The notes under the pieces are model-generated. The model was not told the DNA's origin and did not search any database. It saw nothing but the letters and a program-made list of their open reading frames with translations. Below are positions 37,279 through 44,385 of a stretch of 64,000 nucleotides of DNA, piece after piece. Source of the DNA: Nocardia kruczakiae NBRC 101016 (GTDB lineage: Bacteria; Actinomycetota; Actinomycetes; Mycobacteriales; Mycobacteriaceae); the NCBI RefSeq assembly GCF_001612965.1, contig NZ_BDBL01000001.1, positions 310,001 to 374,000 on the forward strand. Reading direction: 5' to 3'. The position numbers and the translations under genes were made by a program. The stretch's first letter is position 1. Every line of letters begins with the position of its first letter.

Positions 37279-37566
37279 CGGTCCGTTCTCCTATGGAGGT
37301 CCGTGATGGGTATGGGATTTGGTTCCGTACGGTGTCGGCACGTTCCATACGGTCGGAAGGTCGGATCTAGTGACGCGACGCAGTTGTCGGCAGGCGCATG
37401 TGGACCGGCTCCATTGGTGACCAGGCCAACGACATCGCTGGCACCGGCAGCGCCGGATGGGGGTCGTCGCTGGTCGCGGTCGTCAACTGGTCACGTGGGT
37501 GGGGCGTTCGCGCTCATGTGAGGGCGTCGCCGCTGCTGCCGAATTGGAGGAGCGGCGGCGGTTTCG

Positions 37567-37863
37567 TCATCGTCTGGTCGCCCAGCGGGCGAAGGAGAGC
37601 CTGGGGTGGACGGTTTCTACGTCGGCGATCATCATCAGCGCGTTCAGGGTGAGGAAGTCGAAATGGTGGGTGGACGGGGCGATTACGGCTTCGGCGCCGG
37701 TGGCGCGGACCTGGTCGGGTAGGGGGATGCGGCTGGATTCCGGGGGCCAGACCAGGCGGTAGCCGAGGCGGGTGGCCAGGCGGCGTACTTGGGCGGTGTC
37801 CCAGTCCGGGGCGGTGGATTCGGGATGAACCCAGCCGAGCGCGATCGGGTGGGCGGGCGTCAC
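37567..37863 (-). CDS. Hypothetical protein linked to XRE regulator
   Basis: A 98-residue soluble protein starting VTPAHPIALGWVHPESTA. PDQVRATGAEAVIAPSTHHFDFLTLN and an MIADVETVHPRLSFARW ending are conspicuous. The alpha/beta pattern faintly recalls the N-terminal half of serine recombinases, but catalytic residues are missing, so no function is claimed. The GTG start overlaps the stop of the small membrane protein gene (GTGA) and AAGGA lies upstream. Confidence 0.6.
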   Translation of the reverse strand: MTPAHPIALGWVHPESTAPDWDTAQVRRLATRLGYRLVWPPESSRIPLPDQVRATGAEAVIAPSTHHFDFLTLNALMMIADVETVHPRLSFARWATRR

Positions 37864-37976
37864 CGCTGGGAGTCCTTGCGGCGGCGTTCACCTCGCAGCG
37901 GTAGGCGCGCTAAGGCGAAGGTCAGTCCGAGCAGTGCTGCGATGAGCAGCAACAGGATCCAGTCACAGCCTTTCAT
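37860..37976 (-). CDS. Small single-span membrane protein
   Basis: A 38-residue peptide with one membrane segment (WILLLLIAALLGLTFALA) and a basic C-terminal tail (RLPLRGERRRKDSQR). The ATG at 37976 has GGAGGGG seven bases upstream, strong support for translation. Its stop overlaps the next start by four bases, so the two small genes are coupled. The function is unknown. Confidence 0.6.
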   Translation of the reverse strand: MKGCDWILLLLIAALLGLTFALARLPLRGERRRKDSQR

Positions 37977-38565
37977 AACGCACCCCTCCATCCCCTCGGC
38001 CGGTAAGAGCGCCCACCGCCGAGGAGCCGGGGTTCGGCCGGCTACGGACCCGGCGATGGGGCCGTAGCTCAACGTATGAGACGAGTCAGGCGCCGTCTGT
38101 CCTGAAAGGACAAGCGCGACAGAGGGATGCGTGCGGGCTCGGCGCTCGCGGGCAGCGCTCGGACCCGGAGGCTCGGGACCAGGCGTGCGGACTCAGCGCG
38201 TGGGTCGGTGTGCGGACTCTGCCTGGACACTGTGCGGGGACACGGACTCGGCGCTCGAACTCGAGGTGTGGGGTCCATGCTCGGACCTGGCGTGCGGGGC
38301 AGCGCTCGGGCTCGGTGCTCGGGATGGGTGCGCGGTGATCGCGAGACGGTGGTTTCGACGTCGCGCGCTGCTGCACCACGGCTCCGGTTGGCCAGTCTCA
38401 ACGGGGTCGTGTGGAGTGGTGAACTATTCGTGCAAACCGGCCTTGATTCTGCGGTTTTCTCGCATTCGTGCGGAGGTTTGCACGGTCTGTTCACCCCACC
38501 AACGCTCGGACCCGCTGTGCAGCGGATAGTGCGAGGACTCACCGTGTGAGTTCAGCCGTACGAGG
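37977..38565. other. Non-coding, repeat-rich region between small genes and XRE gene
   Basis: No gene is supported in these 589 bases. A 15-bp palindrome, TGTCCTGAAAGGACA, lies at 38098-38112. From about 38130 to 38335 the sequence is an imperfect low-complexity mixture of CTCGG, GCGCTCG and GTGCGG units. The 78-bp palindromic repeat is at 38418-38495. ACTCAC/GTGAGT at 38537-38551 forms a small hairpin just past the XRE stop and might end its transcript. Confidence 0.5.
38418..38495 (+). repeat. 78-bp palindromic repeat, copy 1
   Basis: The outer arms are GGTGAAC and GTTCACC, the next arms CGTGCAAACC and GGTTTGCACG, and the centre holds TGCG...CGCA. It differs from copy 2 (39854-39931) at only four positions and is in the same orientation. 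It lies just past the 3' end of the XRE gene. Confidence 0.85.
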
Positions 38566-39822
38566 TCAGCGGCGGGTCTCGCCGGAGTCCGGGGCGATGC
38601 CGATCCGCCATGCCAGGCCCCGCAGTTCGCGGCCGCCGGCATCGCGGCGGGCGGAGCGGAGTTGGTCGGCTATCGCCTCGCGCACGAACAGGTCACTGCG
38701 GATGCGTTGTGGCGCAAGCTGTTCTGCTTTCAAGAGTGTTGCGACGCCGGAGTCGCGCGTTTTCGGTTCCGCGAGCATGATCCGTCCGGCCTCCGAGTAG
38801 AAACCGGCGAGGCGGGCGCGATCGGGGATAGCCTCGATACCAATTCCCGAAACAGACTCCAGCGCTTTCGGACCATCGCCGAGTTCCATCCCGACCGAGG
38901 CACGCCAGACCGCAACATTGGTGCGGCCGAACCACATACGTCCGAAGCTGCCGACATCGGAATCCATACGTTCGGCTACCGCGGCCGCCTCGTCGAGGTG
39001 GGTCGCCGCGGTCGTCCGGTCCGATTGCACAGCCGCCGCCAGTGCGGCCGAAAGGTGCAGCATGCCGTAGGACTGCAAAACTGTTTCATCGTTCAGCGAC
39101 GATGTCAGTTGGTCGGCGGTCGCGACTGCTCGGGCGTAGTGCTGGGGTCGGGACAGCGAGCCGGTCACGTTGTTGCGCATCCACATAGCCGCGCCGCGCC
39201 ACTCGGGTCGGTCCAGTTCATCGGCGGTCGCTTGCGCTGCTTTCCCGGCCAGCAGCGGCAGGCCACGGGCACCGAAACGCTTGGTCATCACCATCACCGC
39301 GAACAGCGCGCCGATGATGCCGCACAGGATCGGTTCGCGGTGCTCGGGTCGGCGCACGTACAGGGCATGCAGTTCGAGCAGTAGCGAGGGCGCAATCTGT
39401 GCGATGCCCTGATAGTCGCCCGCCCCTCGCCGCTCTTCGAGTGTTACGAGATCAGCGGCAACGAGGGGCCACTCCCGAATCGCCACGCCGGGGTCTTCTC
39501 CCAGTTCGCACGCGTCGAGCGCCTGCTCCGCATCGGCAATTCCTCCGTAGGCTTCCGAGCTGGGCCCTTCGGTAACCTCCCACGGTCGCCCCGTGAACTC
39601 GCTCGGTGCCACGCGTAGTGCGGCCGCGATCGCCTCGAGGGTGCGACGGTTCTCCAGCGACTTCTCGCCTCGCTCGAGTTTTCCTAGGTATCCGTAGGAG
39701 ATTCCGGCGAGTCCGGCGGCGGCTTCGAGGCTCAGTCCACGCCAGGCGCGGATTTCGCGGAGGCGGCGGCCGAGGTCGTTCGGCGGGATGCCGCTGTCGT
39801 CGTATTTCTTCCCCACACCCAT
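38566..39822 (-). CDS. XRE-family transcriptional regulator with long C-terminal helical domain
   Basis: A 418-residue regulator. The N-terminal helix-turn-helix (about 17-75) reads LGRRLREIRAWRGLSLEAAA then AGISYGYLGKLERGEKSL. The remaining 300 residues are alpha-helical and resemble the TPR-like sensor domains of actinobacterial XRE proteins, which often bind a peptide or small ligand. The ATG at 39822 lacks an obvious ribosome site. The frame remains open upstream through copy 2 of the 78-bp repeat, but that part is not coding-like. Near-identical repeats bracket the gene. Confidence 0.82.
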   Translation of the reverse strand: MGVGKKYDDSGIPPNDLGRRLREIRAWRGLSLEAAAGLAGISYGYLGKLERGEKSLENRRTLEAIAAALRVAPSEFTGRPWEVTEGPSSEAYGGIADAEQALDACELGEDPGVAIREWPLVAADLVTLEERRGAGDYQGIAQIAPSLLLELHALYVRRPEHREPILCGIIGALFAVMVMTKRFGARGLPLLAGKAAQATADELDRPEWRGAAMWMRNNVTGSLSRPQHYARAVATADQLTSSLNDETVLQSYGMLHLSAALAAAVQSDRTTAATHLDEAAAVAERMDSDVGSFGRMWFGRTNVAVWRASVGMELGDGPKALESVSGIGIEAIPDRARLAGFYSEAGRIMLAEPKTRDSGVATLLKAEQLAPQRIRSDLFVREAIADQLRSARRDAGGRELRGLAWRIGIAPDSGETRR

Positions 39823-39853
39823 GGTTACCACGCTACGACCGGCGGAGGTGAGT

Positions 39854-39931
39854 GGTGAATTTTTCGTGCAAACCGGCCTTGATTCTGCGGTTTTCTCGCA
39901 TTCGTGCCGAGGTTTGCACGATCTGTTCACC
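39854..39931 (+). repeat. 78-bp palindromic repeat, copy 2
   Basis: It is nearly identical to copy 1, with the right outer arm GTTCACC intact and the left changed to GGTGAAT. It starts 32 bases upstream of the XRE ATG, so it covers the promoter region of that gene. It could be the operator bound by the XRE protein. Confidence 0.85.
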
Positions 39932-40022
39932 CTATCCACAGGCTCGCGCTGATCCACAGGTCTGTTGTTCGCCCAGGTGAGCTTCGGGGTTCACTCTCGG
40001 CCGCCCGGAATCATCGGTGTTC

Positions 40023-40841
40023 ATGATTCGAACCAGGGCGGAGTTGATGCGCGAGGTTTCGGCGGCCGCGATTGCCGCTCGCTGTCGCCGCGGGCAATAT
40101 ACGCGGGTGTTGCCGGGGATCTATGCGGTCGGGACGGTTACCCAGCGCACCAGGTGTGAGGCCGTGCTCGCGTGGTTGCCCGAGGCGGTGTTGAGTCATC
40201 GCACCGCGGCGTGGCTGTGGGATATGTTGCCGGAACCCGAATCGGTCGAAGCGACTGTGCCCCGGGGCCGGTATCGAGCCACACCGGAGTGGCTTCGGCT
40301 GAGCCGCCGCGAATTACGACCCGATTCGATCGATGAGGTCTGGGGGCTACCCGTGACCACACAGGCTCGCACGTTGCTCGACTGTGTGCCGATCCTGCCG
40401 GACGCCGAGGCGGGCCGCATGGTCGACAATCATGCCCGCGCGGTGGCACCCGCGTTGTCGGGCCTGACCACGGGACAGTACGGCTCGCCGCACTTGCGTG
40501 AGCAATTGCGTTGCGCGGCATTCGATGCCGCGTCGGAGCCGGAACGGTTGTTTGCCCGCGCGCTGGCACGGCGGGGTCTTCATCTGCTGTCGAATCAGCC
40601 GATCGGACAGTACGTCGGTGACCTCGTCGATGAACGGTCGCGAACGATCATCGAGATCGACGGTCGTGAATTCCACAGTGATTCGCTGACGTTCCGGCGT
40701 GATCGGCGGCGGCAGAACGCCCTGTTGGGTGCCGGGTGGTTCGTGTTGCGATATGCCGCCGCCGATGTGTACTCGTACCTCGATGCGTGCGTCGAGGAGG
40801 CCGTACGGGTGATTCGACGCCGCCGCAGAAGCCGCAGATAG
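40023..40841 (+). CDS. DUF559/AbiEi-like domain protein
   Basis: A 272-residue protein. The N-terminal part (about 1-90: TRAELMREVSAAAIAARCRR, then YTRVLPGIYAVG and AVLSHRTAAWLWDM) resembles the winged-helix portion of AbiEi-type antitoxin-like proteins. The C-terminal part (about 190-265) resembles the DUF559/Vsr endonuclease-like fold: VDERSRTIIEIDGREFHSD, then RDRRRQNALLGAGWFVLRY. The D-x(n)-ExD arrangement would allow nuclease activity. Such proteins are widespread in actinobacteria and poorly understood. The start could be the ATG at 40023 or a GTG at 40017. It stands alone on +. Confidence 0.7.
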   Translation: MIRTRAELMREVSAAAIAARCRRGQYTRVLPGIYAVGTVTQRTRCEAVLAWLPEAVLSHRTAAWLWDMLPEPESVEATVPRGRYRATPEWLRLSRRELRPDSIDEVWGLPVTTQARTLLDCVPILPDAEAGRMVDNHARAVAPALSGLTTGQYGSPHLREQLRCAAFDAASEPERLFARALARRGLHLLSNQPIGQYVGDLVDERSRTIIEIDGREFHSDSLTFRRDRRRQNALLGAGWFVLRYAAADVYSYLDACVEEAVRVIRRRRRSRR

Positions 40842-40940
40842 GAGCGTCCACCGCACGACGGCTGCGGCTCGTTGGTGCCCGGAATGAGCACCCCATCCCG
40901 GCGCTGTGCACGATCTCCGCCCGCACCCGAGTGCGCGACT

Positions 40941-40978
40941 GCCCACGTATCCGGGGCGTGGGCTGCGGATACGTGGGC
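40941..40978. terminator. Inverted repeat between convergent genes
   Basis: A perfect 12-bp stem, GCCCACGTATCC and GGATACGTGGGC, encloses a 14-base loop. It sits between the DUF559-type gene (+) and the DUF308 gene (-), where a bidirectional terminator is expected. No T tract follows, so the assignment rests on position and stem strength. Confidence 0.5.
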
Positions 40979-41005
40979 GAGGGTGTGGGCCGATGTCGCG
41001 GACGA

Positions 41006-41581
41006 TCATCCGGCGACGAGCGAAGTCGAACGTCCCTTCCAGGCCAGCAGTCCGGCCTGGACGATGAAGAACACGCCACCGCCCGTCGCGTACACCGACA
41101 GCACGTCCAAACTCGGTGCGTCACCGAGGGATTGGCCGATGTAGAAGATGCCGACCAGGAACGACAGGCCGCCGGCGATGAGCATCGGCCACTGTTTGCC
41201 GAGTTCGGGTCCACGACGGTACAGGCCGACGGCGACCTGGGCCGCACCGGAGAGGACCGCCCATGCGCCGAAGGTGGCGAGGGTTGCGGCTACGCCACCG
41301 GTGATGGCGGCGGTCCCGGCCGCGACGGCGGTCAGCGTGCTCAGGGTGGCGTTGAAGCCGGTGACGCGGCGTTCGGGACCGGCGTCGGTCGCCTTGTAGT
41401 CGATCAGCGAGGAAACGGCGTCGATCAGCGGGTAGGCGACCAGCAGGCCGACGGCGAGTGCGTCGAGGGTGTGGTGTGCTGTGGCGAAGACGGCCGCCCA
41501 TGCGACGGCCAGTACGCCGCGGCCGAGATACAGCCGAACCAGCGCGGCGCGTTCGGATTTCGTGACGGCAAGGGTGCTCAT
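41006..41581 (-). CDS. DUF308 (HdeD-like) membrane protein
   Basis: A 191-residue protein with about six hydrophobic helices, for example GVLAVAWAAVFATAHHTLDA and PMLIAGGLSFLVGIFYIGQS, matching the DUF308/HdeD family of small integral membrane proteins. E. coli HdeD is linked to acid resistance; nothing here shows the same role. The ATG at 41581 has AGGAGA upstream. A large inverted repeat at 41642-41722 fills the divergent promoter region. Confidence 0.75.
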   Translation of the reverse strand: MSTLAVTKSERAALVRLYLGRGVLAVAWAAVFATAHHTLDALAVGLLVAYPLIDAVSSLIDYKATDAGPERRVTGFNATLSTLTAVAAGTAAITGGVAATLATFGAWAVLSGAAQVAVGLYRRGPELGKQWPMLIAGGLSFLVGIFYIGQSLGDAPSLDVLSVYATGGGVFFIVQAGLLAWKGRSTSLVAG

Positions 41582-41641
41582 CGAATTCTCCTCGGTTGGG
41601 AACGAACAGAACTTCACTGTCGTCCGGGAAACCGGTCGCGA

Positions 41642-41722
41642 CATCCGTCGCATGACGCTGATGACGACGTAATCGCTCGTGTCGGCTCCTATTACGTCGC
41701 CGACAGCGTCATATGACGGATG
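41642..41722. promoter_or_regulatory. Large imperfect inverted repeat in a divergent promoter
   Basis: Two 34-base arms (41642-41675 and 41689-41722) around a 13-base spacer are roughly 80% complementary. CATCCGTC pairs with GACGGATG, ATGACGCTG with CAGCGTCAT, and GACGTAAT with ATTACGTC. It lies between the DUF308 gene and the alpha/beta-hydrolase gene. It could be a pair of operator sites for a dimeric regulator, but no regulator gene is adjacent. Confidence 0.65.
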
Positions 41723-41790
41723 CCTGGCGACAGGCCCGCCTCGCACAGTGGAACCCGTATCCGCATCACTTGTTCGAAGGGCGAAATCAC

Positions 41791-42642
41791 ATGGTCGTAG
41801 TCGGACGTGGCCGCACGCGGCGGCGCGTTGTCCGGACGGTCTCGGCGGTCGCGGCGGTTGTCGTCGCGGGGAGTGTGGCCGTTGCCTGCGCTGCCGAAAC
41901 GACATCCCAGGCGGGGCCCGGCGAGGATGCGCCGAAGCCGACGATCGTGCTGGAGCACGGCGCGTTCGCGGACGCCTCGAGTTGGGACGGTGTCATCGAG
42001 AGGCTGCGCGGTGCCCACTATCCGGTCGTCGCCGCGGCGAATCCGCTGCGCGGACCTGCCGCGGATGCCACCGGTTTGCGTGGCTTGATCAGCCATATCA
42101 ACGGGCCGGTGATTCTGGTCGGGCATTCCTACGGTGGTTCGGTGATCAGCGCGGCGGGTGCAGGGAATGATCAGGTCAAGGGGCTGGTCTATGTGGCGGC
42201 GTTCCTGCCGGCGCCAGGGGAGACGGCACTGGGGCTGACCAATCAGTTCCCGGGCTCCACTTTGCCGGGCACATTGAATCCGGTGCCGGTCACGAACATC
42301 GACGGCAGCATCGGCACCGACCTCTACATCCAGCAGGACAAGTTCCGCGACCAGTTCGCCGCCGACGTCACCCAGGACCGCGCCGCCCTGATGGCGGCGA
42401 CACAACGGCCGATCGCGCAGTCCGCACTCGAGGAGAAGGCCACCGTTGCCGCGTGGACCGAGAAGCCCAGCTGGGACGTGATCACGACCGAGGACAAGAA
42501 CATCCCGGTCGCGTCCCAGCGCTTCATGGCCGAACGCGCCCACGCCCATGTCACCGAGGTAGCCGCATCGCATTCCGTCGCGGTCTCCCACCCCGATGTG
42601 GTGGCCGGGGTGATCGAACAGGCGGCCCGGGACGCTCACTGA
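41791..42642 (+). CDS. Exported alpha/beta-hydrolase
   Basis: A 283-residue hydrolase with an N-terminal twin-arginine-like signal region (RTRRRVVRTVSAVAAVVVAG) ending AVAC, which could be a lipobox. The nucleophile elbow is VGHSYGGS near residue 115 and the C-terminal histidine lies in ASHSVAVSHPD. The EHGAFADASSWDGVI segment with an oxyanion-hole HG is typical of esterase-like members. The ATG at 41791 is chosen over an ATG at 41713 because that one sits inside the inverted repeat and AAGG lies before 41791. The substrate is unknown. Confidence 0.8.
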   Translation: MVVVGRGRTRRRVVRTVSAVAAVVVAGSVAVACAAETTSQAGPGEDAPKPTIVLEHGAFADASSWDGVIERLRGAHYPVVAAANPLRGPAADATGLRGLISHINGPVILVGHSYGGSVISAAGAGNDQVKGLVYVAAFLPAPGETALGLTNQFPGSTLPGTLNPVPVTNIDGSIGTDLYIQQDKFRDQFAADVTQDRAALMAATQRPIAQSALEEKATVAAWTEKPSWDVITTEDKNIPVASQRFMAERAHAHVTEVAASHSVAVSHPDVVAGVIEQAARDAH

Positions 42643-42971
42643 GTGACGGTTCGGCACGGCAGCCGGTAGCCGGGCGAACTCGATGAAATGTGCCGTGATG
42701 GCGGGAGTAACCGGGCTGCCGGCGGGGTTTGCCGGCGACTCGATCGAGTGTGTGGGAGCGCCCGGGGGGACGAGAGGTAGTGGAGGAGGGCGCTGTTCAT
42801 CACATGGCCGGCATCCGGCGAAGCCTGCCGAAACCCTGATTGTGGAGTGTGGTGGCCGGGTGTTCGGTCGGGCCGCCGGCGACTCGATTGAGCGGCTTGC
42901 GGGCGGTGAGCGGGCTCGACGATTCCGCACGTCCCTGATCGCGTGTGCCGTGGTGCCGGCGAGCGGATCGG
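42643..42971. other. 329-bp gap without a gene; short repeats
   Basis: GCCGGCGACTCGAT occurs twice (about 42731 and 42878). A short stretch near 42766-42803, read on the minus strand, would encode MNSALLHYLSS, close to SSALLHCLSP in the neighbouring methyltransferase. This may be a remnant of a partial duplication. No intact gene is supported. Confidence 0.4.
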
Positions 42972-43688
42972 TTACACCCGCTGAGCCTCCAGTAGGTGGA
43001 CGGGCAGTCGGAGCTCGCCGGTCTCGTCCGTCTCCGGATGAAAACCACTGGAAGCGAACACTTTTCGGATCGCGTCCGGCGGATTCACTGCCTCGATGTA
43101 CTGCGGCCTCAGGGTCGTGACGTTCCAGTCCGATGTGGTGAATTCGTTGCGTAGCTCGGATTCGGAGAGCGGGTACGGCGCGTACAGGTGTGCGTGTTCT
43201 GTTGCGGCGAAGCTGAATTGGATGAGGTGGCCGCCGGGTTTCGTTACTCGGGCGAGGGCGGAGATGTGGGAGCGGCGCTGGGTGGGGGAGAGGCAGTGGA
43301 GGAGGGCGCTGCTCACCACCGTGTCGAAGTGGTTGTCGTAGCCCGCGAGGGTGGTGGCGTCGGCGACGGCGAAGGTGACCGGGAGGTCGCGGCCGGCGGC
43401 GCGGGTGCGGGCCTGGTCGATCGCGGTGGGGGCGATGTCGACACCTGTCACTCGGTAGCCGCGTTCGGCCAGGTGGACGGCGGTGTCTCCCGAGCCGCAA
43501 CCGATGTCGAGCACCTCGCCGGTGATCCGGCCGGCGCGTTCCACAGCGACGAGGAGTGGTTGGGGGCGGCCGATGTCCCACGGTGGTTTCTCCAGGCGGA
43601 GGCCGGGGGCCAGGGCGGCACCGCGGTAGAGCTGCTCGAAATTCACCGTTGTGGGGTCGATCGAGGATGCGGAGAGGTCATCGGACAT
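42972..43688 (-). CDS. Class I SAM-dependent methyltransferase
   Basis: A 238-residue methyltransferase. Motif I VLDIGCGSGDTAVHLAERGY near residue 60 binds SAM. VTGVDIAPTAIDQAR (motif II) and FDTVVSSALLHCLS (motif IV) follow, then LARVTKPGGHL. The C-terminal part gives no hint of the substrate. It is divergent from the DoxX-like gene; a 127-base gap holds overlapping palindromes. Confidence 0.85.
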   Translation of the reverse strand: MSDDLSASSIDPTTVNFEQLYRGAALAPGLRLEKPPWDIGRPQPLLVAVERAGRITGEVLDIGCGSGDTAVHLAERGYRVTGVDIAPTAIDQARTRAAGRDLPVTFAVADATTLAGYDNHFDTVVSSALLHCLSPTQRRSHISALARVTKPGGHLIQFSFAATEHAHLYAPYPLSESELRNEFTTSDWNVTTLRPQYIEAVNPPDAIRKVFASSGFHPETDETGELRLPVHLLEAQRV

Positions 43689-43751
43689 GTGCGGTCCTCT
43701 GCTCGGCTGAGAGCGTCGCCGCGGCGACTGCTCGATACGAATCCACTCTAT

Positions 43752-43773
43752 CTCATATCGTATGAGAACGATA
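43752..43773. promoter_or_regulatory. Overlapping palindromes, probable operator
   Basis: CTCATATCGTATGAG (43752-43766) has perfect 6-bp arms. TATCGT and ACGATA at 43756-43773 form a second, overlapping inverted repeat. The site lies in an AT-rich stretch between the methyltransferase and DoxX-like genes, with a possible + strand -10 (TATTAG) about 15 bases downstream. No regulator gene is adjacent. Confidence 0.6.
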
Positions 43774-43815
43774 TAGTTGGGAAATCGTATTAGTTTTCGA
43801 TCGAGCGGGGCTCTG

Positions 43816-44196
43816 ATGTTTATCGCCTATCTGACCGTCATGCTCGTCACCATCGCCGCCAACACCTTCTCCGGGGTCGCCGCCGTCACCCGATTCACCC
43901 CGGTCATGGCCACGTTGGCGCCTGCGATGGCGACCGCCGGAATTCCGCAGTCATGGCTCACCTTCCCGATCGGCACCCTGAAACTCGCGGGTGCGGCCGG
44001 GCTGCTGCTGGGTGTGCTCGGGGTGCCGTACGTGGGTACGGCCGCCGCGATCGGCCTGGTGCTCTACTTCGTCTGCGCGGCCTATACCCACATCCGCGTC
44101 GCCGACTATGCGCAGACCTTCTATCTGGCTGTGGGGCTGTTCCTGCCCCTGGCCGTCGCCTGCCTGGTGTTGCAGCTCGCGGATCAGCGCATCTGA
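43816..44196 (+). CDS. DoxX-like small membrane protein
   Basis: A 126-residue protein with four hydrophobic helices, e.g. YLTVMLVTIAANTFSGVAAV and LKLAGAAGLLLGVLGVPYVG, the pattern of the DoxX-like family. Members are often linked to redox or detoxification genes, but no activity can be read from the sequence. The ATG at 43816 follows GCGGGG. An operator-like palindrome lies 43-64 bases upstream, so the gene is probably inducible. Confidence 0.75.
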   Translation: MFIAYLTVMLVTIAANTFSGVAAVTRFTPVMATLAPAMATAGIPQSWLTFPIGTLKLAGAAGLLLGVLGVPYVGTAAAIGLVLYFVCAAYTHIRVADYAQTFYLAVGLFLPLAVACLVLQLADQRI

Positions 44197-44239
44197 ACCG
44201 GGCGGATCGGCCGGCGCGGACTCGAATCGGAGCTGAGGG

Positions 44240-44310
44240 GGTGAACTAATCGTGCAAACCTCGCCCGATTGTGCGGGTTTCTCGCAATTCGTCGCAGGTT
44301 TGCACGAAAA
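44240..44310 (+). repeat. Palindromic repeat, diverged copy 3
   Basis: The left arms GGTGAAC and CGTGCAAACC, the TGCG...CGCA centre and GGTTTGCACG are conserved relative to the copies near the XRE gene. The rest differs, and the right outer arm GTTCACC is lost. Conservation limited to the arms and centre suggests that structure is what is selected. Confidence 0.7.
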
Positions 44311-44350
44311 ATGCAGGCCTCAGAGGTCCTGTTCGGGGCGGAACGGATTC

Positions 44351-44379
44351 GAGGCCCCCGCCCGCGCCGGGCAGGGGCC
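44351..44379. terminator. Hairpin after acyl-CoA dehydrogenase gene
   Basis: AGGCCCC and GGGGCCT (44351-44357 and 44373-44379), extended by GCCC/GGGC, form a strong stem just past the dehydrogenase stop. There is no T tract, as is common for terminators in high-GC genomes. Confidence 0.5.
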
Positions 44380-44385
44380 TGTGGA

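Noticed and set aside
38055..38110. Sequence starting GGGGCCGTAGCTCAA that looks like the 5' end of a tRNA
   Set aside because: No anticodon stem, T arm or matching acceptor 3' strand follows.
38130..38335. Possible CRISPR or tandem array in the CTCGG-rich stretch
   Set aside because: Units are short, irregular and without constant spacers; no cas genes nearby.
41713..41790. ATG at 41713 as start of the exported hydrolase
   Set aside because: It lies inside the large inverted repeat and would put 26 residues before the signal peptide; the ATG at 41791 has a ribosome site.
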